NCBI RefSeq assembly: GCF_015234585.1
Contig: NZ_JADFCM010000010.1
Location: 47,632-111,631 of the forward strand
DNA: 64,000 nucleotides
Direction: 5' to 3'
Source: Pseudalkalibacillus hwajinpoensis
Lineage (GTDB): Bacteria; Bacillota; Bacilli; Bacillales; Guptibacillaceae
The position numbers were made by a program, and so were the translations under genes. This document shows, in pieces, positions 34,915 through 43,343 of the stretch. The notes below the pieces were generated by a model that did not search any database, was not told the origin of the DNA, and worked only from the letters and a program-made list of their open reading frames with translations. Position 1 is the first letter of the stretch. Each line of letters starts with the position of its first letter.

Positions 34915-34931
34915 TTTCTCCCCCCTTAAAA

Positions 34932-34960
34932 TGTTAACCTTAACAAAAATAATGTTAACA
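34932..34960. promoter_or_regulatory. BirA (biotin repressor) operator
   Basis: TGTTAAC and GTTAACA half-sites separated by 15 nt, the arrangement used by the Bacillus biotin protein ligase/repressor BirA, immediately upstream of bioY. Confidence 0.85.
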
Positions 34961-34987
34961 CTTATTCCTGAAAGGAGGAAGATCTAT

Positions 34988-35752
34988 TTAAGGCATGCTT
35001 TCATCAATCATTTCAAAACCTGGAATCATCTGTGAAAGAGGTACAATTGTTGCTTCATTTTTGTACATTGGAATAAATTCATTTAAAACAGCTACCATCT
35101 TTTCCCCCGCGATTCCTACATGTCCAATTGCGATATGAGCCTCATCATCTTTCAGTTTTTCCGCCAACTCTTGAGCTTGTCTGCTCATATGTTGAATCGT
35201 ATAGACATCATCAAAAAACAGCTCATTCTCTAGGTAAGGTACCCCTATTTCTTCTGCTAGTTCAGGAATGACACTTTTGCCTGTTGTCTTGCTATCTAAA
35301 TAATAGAGACCCTTTTCTCGACACACTTCAAGAACTATCCTCATCACTCGTTCATCAGCTGTCGCTTTTGAACCCATATGGTGATTCATTCCTACCGCAT
35401 GAGGAACAGCCTCAATCGCTTCGTTTACTCGCTTTCGAATTTCTTTATTAGAAAGATCAGTTGTAATTGCCCCTGGACCTAGCCAGCTTCTCTTCCCTTT
35501 TACCGGTTCCATCGGAACATGAACGATCACTTCATGTCCATAACGATGCGCTTCCTCCGCGTCTCTTTCAGTCGTTTCAAGAAACGGCATAATGGCTACC
35601 GTTAGCGTAACAGGTAATCGAAGCATTTCATCTGTCCCACCCATGTCATTTCCAAAATCATCAATAACAATGGCCAACTCGCGATTATTCTCCGCATACA
35701 CGTGACTTGGAAAAAGTACGATCAACATCATAAAACAAATCCACTTGTTCAC
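34988..35752 (-). CDS. Divergent polysaccharide deacetylase (YibQ family)
   Basis: A 254-residue secreted protein with a signal peptide (MNKWICFMMLIVLFPSHVYA) and a DUF610/YibQ deacetylase-like barrel: IVIDDFGNDMGG near residue 28, HVPMEP near residue 75, MNHHMGSKAT near 120 and AIGHVG near 205. The Asp-Asp and His residues of the metal site are retained. The substrate in Gram-positives is not known; a cell-envelope role is inferred. Confidence 0.85.
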   Translation of the reverse strand: MNKWICFMMLIVLFPSHVYAENNRELAIVIDDFGNDMGGTDEMLRLPVTLTVAIMPFLETTERDAEEAHRYGHEVIVHVPMEPVKGKRSWLGPGAITTDLSNKEIRKRVNEAIEAVPHAVGMNHHMGSKATADERVMRIVLEVCREKGLYYLDSKTTGKSVIPELAEEIGVPYLENELFFDDVYTIQHMSRQAQELAEKLKDDEAHIAIGHVGIAGEKMVAVLNEFIPMYKNEATIVPLSQMIPGFEMIDESMP

Positions 35753-35876
35753 ATCCTCACACCCCTTTTCTCTTTAATATTCCCATACAAGCCATCTTCA
35801 TGAATGCCGAGGTAGATCAGTTGCGTTATCCATTCGACTGCATGAAAATAGAGAGAGAATAGAAAGGAGTTTCAGT

Positions 35877-36117
35877 ATGAACGTAGAGGAGTATTTACTA
35901 CGCATCTGTACAGAAAGTGGGCAAACCGACCTTCTCTCTCTCTTCAAATACTTCAAAAAAATCACATACATCACATTCCTTTTGAAAACCTCGATACCTC
36001 AAGAAACATATGGATCGATTTGAACCTCGAGAAAATTTATCAAAAGGGGATTCAAAAACAGTCTTTGACGTGAACGAAGATAAGTGGGACGATTTAAATA
36101 ACCGCTACTTTAGATAA
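35877..36117 (+). pseudogene. Arylamine N-acetyltransferase remnant
   Basis: A ribosome site (AAAGGAG) and ATG open a frame MNVEEYLLRI, typical of the start of arylamine N-acetyltransferases. After about 20 codons the match moves to another frame reading LQKNHIHHIPFENLD, the NAT family signature, then IWIDLNLEKIYQKG. That frame ends and a third reads DKWDDLNNRYFR-stop, like a NAT C terminus. The central catalytic region (Cys, His, Asp; some 180 codons) is missing. So the gene is frameshifted and internally deleted. Confidence 0.8.
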
Positions 36118-36215
36118 CTCCTCTACTCTTACATATTTGACAGAGGTTTTTCAGCTCCTAATCAAGGGCATAGTAAAGATAGACGACAAGAAAAGCATAA
36201 TAAGGAGAGACGACT

Positions 36216-36728
36216 ATGGAATCTAAATACATTCGCGAATCACGTGTTGTCAAAACAAGTCACGTATTCCCAGAAGCAACAAACAATCATAACACTTTAT
36301 TTGGTGGCCAGCTGATGAGAGACATTGATGATATTGCATCAATCGCAGCAATGCGCCACTGTCGTAGCGAAGTTGTAACAGCCTCAACTGACTCTGTTGA
36401 CTTCTTACACCCGATTACACCAGACGACTCCGTTTGTCTCGAAGCATACGTGACATTCACCGGAAAGTCTTCTATGGAAGTATTTGTGAAAGTAATTGCA
36501 GAGCATCTCCTATCAGGCGAACGCCATATCGGAGCAACAGCATTCCTTACATTTGTATCATTGGATGAAAAGAAAAAACCACTACCTGTTCCAAAAGTCA
36601 TCCCTGAATCAGAAGAAGAAAAAAATCTACACGAAACAGCTCCCGCCCGAGCAGAAAAACGCAAAGAACACCGCCAGGCAAGTAAAGAACTAGCCGGCCT
36701 CCTAACCACAGAAAAACCTTGGGAATAA
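36216..36728 (+). CDS. Acyl-CoA thioesterase, hotdog fold (YkhA-like)
   Basis: A 170-residue hotdog-fold thioesterase with the signature NHNTLFGGQLMRDIDDIASIA (Asp essential in the family) and VDFLHPI. The length equals B. subtilis YkhA (172), which hydrolyses acyl-CoA esters. The C-terminal 35 residues are charged (KRKEHRQASKE). AAGGAG lies 9 nt before the ATG. Confidence 0.92.
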   Translation: MESKYIRESRVVKTSHVFPEATNNHNTLFGGQLMRDIDDIASIAAMRHCRSEVVTASTDSVDFLHPITPDDSVCLEAYVTFTGKSSMEVFVKVIAEHLLSGERHIGATAFLTFVSLDEKKKPLPVPKVIPESEEEKNLHETAPARAEKRKEHRQASKELAGLLTTEKPWE

Positions 36729-36848
36729 CAAAAGCGGAAGGGTCCGGTTAGCCTCGACAAGCGCTGAAGGCATTTCAAAAGAACACGCCCTTTGTGTTCA
36801 TTTGAAATGGTGAAGCGATCGAGAGGCTGGGCCCTGCAGATGGATGAT
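36728..36848. repeat. Long hairpin repeat, copy B
   Basis: Same architecture as the element at 7.57 kb. Inner stem CATTTCAAA-A-GAACAC pairs with GTGTTC-A-TTTGAAATG; outer AGCCTC pairs with GAGGCT and AGGGTCC with GGGCCCT. GACAAGCGCTG and TGAAGCGATCGAG are conserved. Confidence 0.85.
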
Positions 36849-36849
36849 A

Positions 36850-36959
36850 ACAAAAGCAGAAGGGCCCCGGTTAGGCCCGACAAGCGCTGGAACCACTCAA
36901 AAAGAACACGTCTTTTGTGTTCATTTTGAGTGGTGAAGCGATCGAGGGACAGAGGGCAC
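36850..36959. repeat. Long hairpin repeat, copy C
   Basis: Tandem neighbour of copy B. Inner stem CCACTCAAAA-A-GAACAC pairs with GTGTTC-A-TTTTGAGTGG; the outer stem is partly degraded. GACAAGCGCTGGAA and TGAAGCGATCGAG are retained. Confidence 0.85.
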
Positions 36960-36962
36960 TTA

Positions 36963-36999
36963 AAAAAGCGACAGCCAATAAAATTGGCTGTCGCTTTTT
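36963..36999. terminator. Bidirectional terminator
   Basis: AAAAAGCGACAGCCAAT and ATTGGCTGTCGCTTTTT form a strong hairpin between the repeats and the yisL stop codon. Confidence 0.9.
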
Positions 37000-37003
37000 C
37001 ACA

Positions 37004-37333
37004 TTAAATCCAATTGTACCCGATTGAAATAATAACTAAAATAAGAACAATACACGCGATCCAAAGCATTTTTGTTGATTCGGCACGCTTTCTTCTTCCA
37101 ACAATCATTTCCATAACCCCGATTAACACAATCGCCAGGATCCCTTTAAGCACATAGATCAGCGGAAAACCAAGGATAAAGAGCATCCCAATTCCAGTAC
37201 CGAGCATAATCAAGTAAAATAATCGCTGAATCATAAGCGAGATCTTCTGCTTAGGTGCAAAATAACTAATCACTAATAGCAAAACAAGAATCGCCCATGA
37301 ACCTGAGTGAGACTGAAGTAATATATTGAACAT
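37004..37333 (-). CDS. YisL-like DUF1516 membrane protein
   Basis: About 109 residues with four membrane helices and the family motif IQRLFYLIMLGTGIGMLF, then KGILAIVLIGVMEM, matching B. subtilis YisL in length and pattern. The start MFNILLQSHSGSW follows AAGGGG by 7 nt; a longer upstream frame is unlikely. Function unknown. Confidence 0.85.
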   Translation of the reverse strand: MFNILLQSHSGSWAILVLLLVISYFAPKQKISLMIQRLFYLIMLGTGIGMLFILGFPLIYVLKGILAIVLIGVMEMIVGRRKRAESTKMLWIACIVLILVIISIGYNWI

Positions 37334-37504
37334 TCGTGTTCCCCTTCCCATTGAAAATGGATATGACTAATGCCATACCCTAATAGTAGAATTGTATTGA
37401 GGTTGACACAAGTCCTAATACGAAATCGTAACAAAATTATACGAATTAAGATATTATTTATCCCAATTAAATATTTCCGAAACGAACAGTTTTCAAACAA
37501 ATAA

Positions 37505-37532
37505 AGGGAAGCTCCATTTAATGAGCTCCCCT
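37505..37532 (-). terminator. Terminator of the mannitol cluster
   Basis: GGGAGCTC and GAGCTtCCC pair around ATTAAATG on the minus strand, directly after mtlD. Confidence 0.65.
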
Positions 37533-37544
37533 TCTGCGTAGAGA

Positions 37545-38690
37545 TTACGCCATTTCTTTATAATGCTTGCTAATTAGATCAAATAGAGTTTCTCCTTCGG
37601 TTACTCCTGAAAAAGCAGTAATCGCACTAGAAAGACCCTCATTTTTGATTTTATTCTGAATCGTTACAGCATCTTCATCTTCTTTAGGATCAAATCGCAA
37701 TGCCGCTGCAATTCCTTTCGCAAGGTAGTTTGGTTCTTTGTTTAATTCCGCGAGCTGACGTGCCGGTCCGACAAGACGGTCGTCAGGTCCAATTTTACGA
37801 ATTGGCGCTCGTCCAACGCGAGTAACTTCATCCACTAGATGTGGGTTTAGAAAACGACCAAGAATTTTTGTAATATAAGCCTCATGCGCCTCTTTTTCAA
37901 AACCGTGCTTATGCTGAAGCAATTCACCAGACTCTTCAAGAGCATTCTTAACATCATGATAGATATCTTCGGTGTCTAGTGCTTCCTTGATTGTCTCATA
38001 TCCTGCTTGATAACCAAGGTAAGCTGTCACTGCGTGTCCTGTATTAACGGTGAACAACTTCCGCTCAATGTAAGGAGCAAGATCTTGAACGTACGTAAGG
38101 CCAGCAATATCCGGAACCTCTCCAGCCATCATAGTTTGATCGACTACCCATTCATAGAAAGGTTCAACCGCAACCATTAACGGATCTTCATGAGTTTGAT
38201 TCGGAACAATACGATCCACTGCGGCATCTGGGAAACCAGCATATTGATCAAGCACTTTACGATCCGCTTCATCCATCTTTTCTTCAACAGCATTTCGAAG
38301 CATTGTACTGCCACCGATCATATTCTCACATGCTATGACGTTAACGGGAGCTTTTCCATCTGCGATACGTTTTGAGATGCCTTCTTTGATAGCAGAAGAA
38401 ATCAATTTCAATACGGTCGGGCCAACAGCGGTCGTAATAAGGTCAGCTTGATAGATCGCATCGACAACTGCCTCAGGATCTTGTTGGCTATTAATACCTC
38501 TCACACCTTCAACAGCAATCTGCTCCTTATCCTGACCTAATATTTCTACCGTATAACTATTTCGTTCATTAAGCTCGTTAATCACAGTCTCATTGATATC
38601 TACGAAGCATACTTCATATCCTGATTGAGAAAGAAGCTTTCCAATAAAGCCTCTTCCAATATTTCCAGCACCAAAATGAACGGCAAGCAT
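37545..38690 (-). CDS. mtlD: Mannitol-1-phosphate 5-dehydrogenase
   Basis: A 381-residue polyol dehydrogenase. The NAD site AVHFGAGNIGRGFIG is at the N terminus and the catalytic lysine region is in RKLFTVNTGHAVTAYLGY. It oxidises mannitol-1-phosphate to fructose-6-phosphate. It starts 2 nt after mtlF and is the last gene of the mtlA-mtlR-mtlF-mtlD run. Confidence 0.95.
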   Translation of the reverse strand: MLAVHFGAGNIGRGFIGKLLSQSGYEVCFVDINETVINELNERNSYTVEILGQDKEQIAVEGVRGINSQQDPEAVVDAIYQADLITTAVGPTVLKLISSAIKEGISKRIADGKAPVNVIACENMIGGSTMLRNAVEEKMDEADRKVLDQYAGFPDAAVDRIVPNQTHEDPLMVAVEPFYEWVVDQTMMAGEVPDIAGLTYVQDLAPYIERKLFTVNTGHAVTAYLGYQAGYETIKEALDTEDIYHDVKNALEESGELLQHKHGFEKEAHEAYITKILGRFLNPHLVDEVTRVGRAPIRKIGPDDRLVGPARQLAELNKEPNYLAKGIAAALRFDPKEDEDAVTIQNKIKNEGLSSAITAFSGVTEGETLFDLISKHYKEMA

Positions 38691-38692
38691 GA

Positions 38693-39130
38693 TTAATTCA
38701 CCTCGTTAAACATTGAGATTAACGTTTCTTTGGATTCCGCTTGAATCAACTCTTCCACATTTTCTTCTTCAGAACAAACAATGGCAATTTGAGAAAGGAT
38801 CTCTAAGTGTTCATTATCCTTACCAGCAATACCAATGATAATCTTCGCAATATTTCCATCTCCGAAATCAACGCCTTCTCGCAATTGGATGATGGATAGT
38901 CCAGAATGCTTCACAGCTTTCTTAGCATCCTCCGTACCGTGAGGAATTGCAACAGAGTTGCCCATGTAAGTCGTCGTGATCTTTTCACGTTCTTGCATTT
39001 GCTCAAGATAGCTTTCATCAACATAACCGTTGTCGACAAGGATCTGACCAGCCATACGGATAGCCTCTTCTTTAGTTGCAGCCGTTTCGTTTAGTAATAC
39101 GTTCTCAGTTGATAGAATTTCTTTTGCCAT
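38693..39130 (-). CDS. mtlF: Mannitol PTS component EIIA
   Basis: A 145-residue soluble EIIA of the fructose/mannitol family. The phosphorylated histidine is in VAIPHGTEDAKK near residue 64. It passes phosphate from HPr to the EIIB domains of MtlA and, in this family, to the EIIB-like domain of MtlR. It starts 1 nt after mtlR. Confidence 0.94.
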   Translation of the reverse strand: MAKEILSTENVLLNETAATKEEAIRMAGQILVDNGYVDESYLEQMQEREKITTTYMGNSVAIPHGTEDAKKAVKHSGLSIIQLREGVDFGDGNIAKIIIGIAGKDNEHLEILSQIAIVCSEEENVEELIQAESKETLISMFNEVN

Positions 39131-39131
39131 T

Positions 39132-41264
39132 TTAATCTTCTCCTTTAAATCCTAATTGTTTTTCTACATGACTTTTCATTTTGTTTGCAAGATACAACCC
39201 AATTGATTCTTGATTGCTCCCCGAAAAAAGCGCGATACTTTCATTTGATTCAATGATAAGAGAACTAATGTAGCTCATGATCTCAATGCTTTCAATCGAC
39301 GAATCCTCTGGTGCCAGTTGTAAAAGAACGGTGTCCATTTCAATGAATGAACCATCCATTGCCTTTCTCTGAATAGGTTCCATTAATCGAACAATTGTAA
39401 ACACAGGCTTCTTAACTTCAGGTGTCCGCGTATGAAACAATGCAAGTGAAGTCTCAGGAATACCCACTCCACTAATGGTTTCACGCTTCAGAAGCGCCTC
39501 TTTAACCTCTAATGAATGGCTGATAGCATCAAGTGTTTCTAGACGCATACACTCTTCTGCTAAAAGCTTCTCCACCTCTTTGTGTTCAGATTGATTTACT
39601 CGAAATAATTCCACTACTGAAGCTGCAGTCTTGGTATATAATTCTGCTTTACGAAACCAGGTACTCGCTTCATCATTTGAAAAAAACAAGGATTCCTTAT
39701 CCGTCTTTGGCTTCTCGACCGTGCTTCTTCTTTTCATCATCGACTTCTTTTGAAGAGTCGAGCGAATTCGTGTTGCCTCTTCCTCCGTTAAAAAAGGATT
39801 GACCTTTATATACTCTCCTTCATATTCAGGGAGAGGGATCGTAGAAACAATCAGATCATAATTCTCTGGATCTTCATCTTGCAGTTCAAATAATGAAGCG
39901 CTTTTGATGGTTTGGATTTCTGGTAACTCCTGTTTCAATCGAGTCGCCAGCATTTTGGATGTCCCGATACCACTTGAGCATACGGCAAGAATATTCACTT
40001 CGTTATGTTTAAAGCGACCTTCAAGGGCTGAACCAAAGTGAAGGACGAGAAAACCAACTTCTTCATCAGGAATGGATACCCCCGGAAAAGTATCTTTTAG
40101 CGCATCTTCAAGCAGTTGGAATAAGTCAGCATAATCTGCTTTGATTTTTGTAAGCAAAGGATTATGAATATTCATGTTCTGCCTAACACGATGCGTAGCA
40201 GGACCGAGGTGTGTCACTAAACCCTCTAGAAGTGATTCATTCGTTTCTAAATCCGCATTGAGACGCTTATCTACATAGCGGATTAACTTCTTGGTTTTAA
40301 CAAGAATCGGATAATTTGTTTCTTCTAAATAGTAGTCTCCAGTGTTTCTTAATTTGGCTCCGCGTAAATGCATGGTGATATAACCGATCTCAGCTTCAGG
40401 TATTAAAACACTAAACGATTCTTCAAGTTTTGTAGCGATTATTCTAGCAAAACCAAACTCTTTCGTATTCCTTAGCGTGCTTAAATACTCTTCATCAATC
40501 TCGATCTTTTCACCCTTTTGAATACGCTCCACAGCCAGAGTCAAATGCACAATTAAACCAATATATGCGCTATCCGCGATCATATAAGGTAACTCATTAT
40601 TTACATCATCAACGATTGTTTCAACTTTCAAAAGCTTATCTCGATCAACTAACCCTAGCAATCGTTCGGAAGCAGATTCGAGAACATTGCCTTGAGATTT
40701 CTTTTGAATAGACTTCTTTAACAACGTAAAAAAGTCTGAATCATTAAACTCAGAAGCAAGCAAGGAACTCATGGCGTGCCTTTTCAGGGCTTCAGTCCCT
40801 TCAACCTGCACGCCATATCCCCGCCTTCGTATTAATGAAAGCTGCATCCTTTCAAGCCATTCTTCCGCTTTGTCTAAATCATGACTGACAGTAGCAACTG
40901 TCACTCTCAAGTCATTCGCTAGACCAATTAACTTAATAGGATCAGCTGATTCCAATAGCTTACATAGAATCAGCGTCTCCCTTTCTTGTTGCGTGTATTC
41001 CGTAATGGTTAGATCAACTAGATAGCTTTTCAACTCATTTCGGTTGGATTCTTCACCATCAATTCGAACCCCTACTCCAGCTTTCTTGTTTAAGGTTAAA
41101 TCATACTGAGTGAGAATATCCTCTACGCCTACTAAATCACGGTGAACCGTTCGTTCGCTTACCTCAAGTTCTTGAGCGATTCCTTTGACCGTATAATAGT
41201 CATTACTTTCTAATAGAAGTTGAAGAATTGTTCGTTCCCTTGCTGAAATAAACACATGGTTCAC
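39132..41264 (-). CDS. mtlR: MtlR, PRD-type activator of mannitol genes
   Basis: A 710-residue regulator. Order: N-terminal helix-turn-helix (VKGIAQELEVSERTVHRDLV), second winged helix, two PRDs (histidines in IVHLTLA, MHLRGAK, LVTHLGPA and LVLHFGSA), an EIIB-Gat-like domain with cysteine in ILAVCSSGIGTSKML, and a C-terminal EIIA-like domain with histidine in LALFHTRTPE. Phosphorylation at these sites reports mannitol and preferred-sugar status. Here it sits inside the cluster between mtlA and mtlF. Confidence 0.94.
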   Translation of the reverse strand: MNHVFISARERTILQLLLESNDYYTVKGIAQELEVSERTVHRDLVGVEDILTQYDLTLNKKAGVGVRIDGEESNRNELKSYLVDLTITEYTQQERETLILCKLLESADPIKLIGLANDLRVTVATVSHDLDKAEEWLERMQLSLIRRRGYGVQVEGTEALKRHAMSSLLASEFNDSDFFTLLKKSIQKKSQGNVLESASERLLGLVDRDKLLKVETIVDDVNNELPYMIADSAYIGLIVHLTLAVERIQKGEKIEIDEEYLSTLRNTKEFGFARIIATKLEESFSVLIPEAEIGYITMHLRGAKLRNTGDYYLEETNYPILVKTKKLIRYVDKRLNADLETNESLLEGLVTHLGPATHRVRQNMNIHNPLLTKIKADYADLFQLLEDALKDTFPGVSIPDEEVGFLVLHFGSALEGRFKHNEVNILAVCSSGIGTSKMLATRLKQELPEIQTIKSASLFELQDEDPENYDLIVSTIPLPEYEGEYIKVNPFLTEEEATRIRSTLQKKSMMKRRSTVEKPKTDKESLFFSNDEASTWFRKAELYTKTAASVVELFRVNQSEHKEVEKLLAEECMRLETLDAISHSLEVKEALLKRETISGVGIPETSLALFHTRTPEVKKPVFTIVRLMEPIQRKAMDGSFIEMDTVLLQLAPEDSSIESIEIMSYISSLIIESNESIALFSGSNQESIGLYLANKMKSHVEKQLGFKGED

Positions 41265-41282
41265 CTCGAATTCTGGCTATAC

Positions 41283-43049
41283 CTACTTTTTAAGTCTATC
41301 AACAAGCTCTTCGTATTTCGGGCTATTCATAAAGTTTGCCACTGAGATATGCTCAGCATCAGGACGTTTTGCTTTTGCTCGATCTGTTAAGTCCTGGTGC
41401 GTTACGATTAAGTCGGCATCATCTGGTAAGTTACTAATAGCCGTATTTGTCACATCAATGTCTTGAAGTCCAGCTTTCTTGAACTTATTGCGAAGGACTG
41501 ATGCGCCCATTGCACTTGATCCCATTCCAGCATCACATGCAAACACTACTTTATTAATATCTTTCTTCTCAACTTGCTCTACTTCTTCTTTCACTGGCAC
41601 TTCACCTGCGGAAGTTAACTCAGCAACAAGTTCATCATATTTTGGACTGTTCATAAAGTTTTTAACCGAGATGTGATTCGCTTCTGGAAGCTTATCCTTT
41701 GCACGATCGGTTAAATCTTGATGAGTCACAACTAGATCTGCATCATTAGGTAAATTGCTAATCGAAGTATTTGTTACTTCAATGTCTGTTAACCCAGCTT
41801 TTTTGAATTTATTACGTAGTACGGATGCCCCCATTGCACTTGATCCCATTCCAGCATCACATGCAAAGACTACTTTGGCTATATTGCCATAAGAAGATGT
41901 TGTTTCTTCTTTTGGCTCTTCTGCATTCGTTTTTAGGTTAGAAGATACGCTGCTCTTCTTCCCTTTCATTGCTTCCATTTTTTCAGTCGCTTCTGAAATA
42001 TCTTCTCCGCTATCTTTTGAGCGTTTAAGGATTACAGCAGAGACTAAGAAAGAAACTACCGTCGCCGCAACTACTCCTGCAATAACACTTAGATACTCGC
42101 CACGCGGTGTCATAATCATAAGAGAAACGATACTTCCTGGTGAAGTAGGTGCTAACAATCCTGCATTTAAAAGCGTGAATGTGAACACTCCACTCATTCC
42201 CCCAAGAATAGCAGCAAGAAGTAGTGCTGGTTTCATTAAGATGTATGGGAAGTAAATTTCGTGAATTCCACCTACAAAATGAATCAGTGCAGCTCCTGGA
42301 GCTGATTGTTTTGCTGTTCCCTTACCAACAATTGAGTAGGCAAGAAGAATCCCTAAACCTGGCCCTGGATTGGCTTCCACCAAAAAGAGAATTGATTTAC
42401 CAGTATTTGCAGCCTGTTCAAGTCCAAGTGGGCTAAAAATCCCGTGGTTAATCGCATTATTTAAAAAGAGCACTTTACCTGGTTCAATTAAAATACTTAC
42501 TAATGGTAATAGACCTGCCGCAATAATAGCTTCTACACCTGCAGCAAGTGCTTTGTTTAATCCTAAGACAACTGGACCAATTGCTAGAGAAGCAATAATA
42601 GTTAATGCCCCGCCAATAATCCCAGCTGAGAAATTGTTAACGAGCATTTCAAAGCCTGATTTAATCTTGCCATGAATCGCTTCGTCGAATTTCTTAATTA
42701 AATATCCCCCAAGCGGACCCATAGCCATAGCTCCAAGGAACATCGGAATGTCTGCTCCAACAATAACACCAATGGTTGCCGTTGCACCAACAACTCCGCC
42801 TCGACCACCGTATACAATTTTACCTCCAGTGTAACCAATTAAGAGTGGCAATAGGTAGTAAAGCATTGGTTCTACTAACTCGGCAAGGCTTGCATTTGGT
42901 AGATAACCATCTGGTATGAATAAAGCAGTAATCAATCCCCAAGCAATAAATGCGCCAATATTTGGCATGATCATACTGCTTAAGTAACTTCCGAACCGCT
43001 GAACTTTTACTTTAAATCCAGATTTCTCTGCTGTGTTCTGTTCACTCAT
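41283..43049 (-). CDS. mtlA: Mannitol PTS EIICB with duplicated EIIB domain
   Basis: A 588-residue permease. Residues ~20-345 are the EIIC membrane domain. Two EIIB domains follow, each starting KVVFACDAGMGSSAMGAS with phospho-cysteines at residues 397 and 505; they are nearly identical and exactly 108 codons apart, joined by an acidic linker (VPVKEEVEQVEKK). The usual Bacillus MtlA has one EIIB and about 475 residues. At DNA level, 38 nt around the two cysteines are identical. It heads the cluster, with a cre site just upstream. Confidence 0.95.
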   Translation of the reverse strand: MSEQNTAEKSGFKVKVQRFGSYLSSMIMPNIGAFIAWGLITALFIPDGYLPNASLAELVEPMLYYLLPLLIGYTGGKIVYGGRGGVVGATATIGVIVGADIPMFLGAMAMGPLGGYLIKKFDEAIHGKIKSGFEMLVNNFSAGIIGGALTIIASLAIGPVVLGLNKALAAGVEAIIAAGLLPLVSILIEPGKVLFLNNAINHGIFSPLGLEQAANTGKSILFLVEANPGPGLGILLAYSIVGKGTAKQSAPGAALIHFVGGIHEIYFPYILMKPALLLAAILGGMSGVFTFTLLNAGLLAPTSPGSIVSLMIMTPRGEYLSVIAGVVAATVVSFLVSAVILKRSKDSGEDISEATEKMEAMKGKKSSVSSNLKTNAEEPKEETTSSYGNIAKVVFACDAGMGSSAMGASVLRNKFKKAGLTDIEVTNTSISNLPNDADLVVTHQDLTDRAKDKLPEANHISVKNFMNSPKYDELVAELTSAGEVPVKEEVEQVEKKDINKVVFACDAGMGSSAMGASVLRNKFKKAGLQDIDVTNTAISNLPDDADLIVTHQDLTDRAKAKRPDAEHISVANFMNSPKYEELVDRLKK

Positions 43050-43076
43050 TATATATCCTCCCTTTCTTCCGTACCG

Positions 43077-43090
43077 TTAAAGCGTTTTCA
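43077..43090 (-). promoter_or_regulatory. Catabolite-responsive element (CcpA site)
   Basis: TGAAAACGCTTTAA on the minus strand matches the cre consensus TGWAANCGNTNWCA at all but one defined position, 28 nt before the mtlA start. Binding of CcpA here would repress mannitol uptake when glucose is present. Confidence 0.75.
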
Positions 43091-43102
43091 TTTTTTTAGG
43101 AG

Positions 43103-43117
43103 ACTTGTTGACATGAT
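43103..43117. repeat. 15-nt direct repeat, copy 1, mtlA upstream region
   Basis: ACTTGTTGACATGAT, identical to 43239-43253. A possible MtlR operator by position. Confidence 0.5.
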
Positions 43118-43238
43118 CTTATATTTCGCTTAAATGGACCCCATATTCCCCGGCACGTATTGTTTGTCTTAATTACTTACTATGATAAAGGGAGACAAAG
43201 TCAGTTACAACGAAATCCAAACGCGAATTCGGCATAGC

Positions 43239-43253
43239 ACTTGTTGACATGAT
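43239..43253. repeat. 15-nt direct repeat, copy 2, mtlA upstream region
   Basis: ACTTGTTGACATGAT, second copy, 136 nt from the first. Confidence 0.5.
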
Positions 43254-43319
43254 TAAACAAAGCTATACTTCCTGTTAATTTTTATGATGAATAATCTAGA
43301 ATGCCAGCATAAATAAAAA

Positions 43320-43343
43320 AACCCTCTAGACATCTAGAGGGTT
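43320..43343 (-). terminator. Terminator downstream of the cadA-like gene
   Basis: AACCCTCTAGA and TCTAGAGGGTT pair around CA and are followed by a T tract on the minus strand; overlaps the stop codon. Confidence 0.85.

Larger units (their letters stand above)
43050..43319. other. Regulatory region of the mannitol cluster
   Basis: It contains a cre site and a 15-nt direct repeat (described separately). No coding frame with a ribosome site was seen, and no single promoter stands out. Confidence 0.5.

Noticed and set aside
36287..36883. 198-codon minus-strand open frame
   Set aside because: Antisense to the YkhA-like thioesterase and running through the hairpin repeats; no ribosome site or family match.
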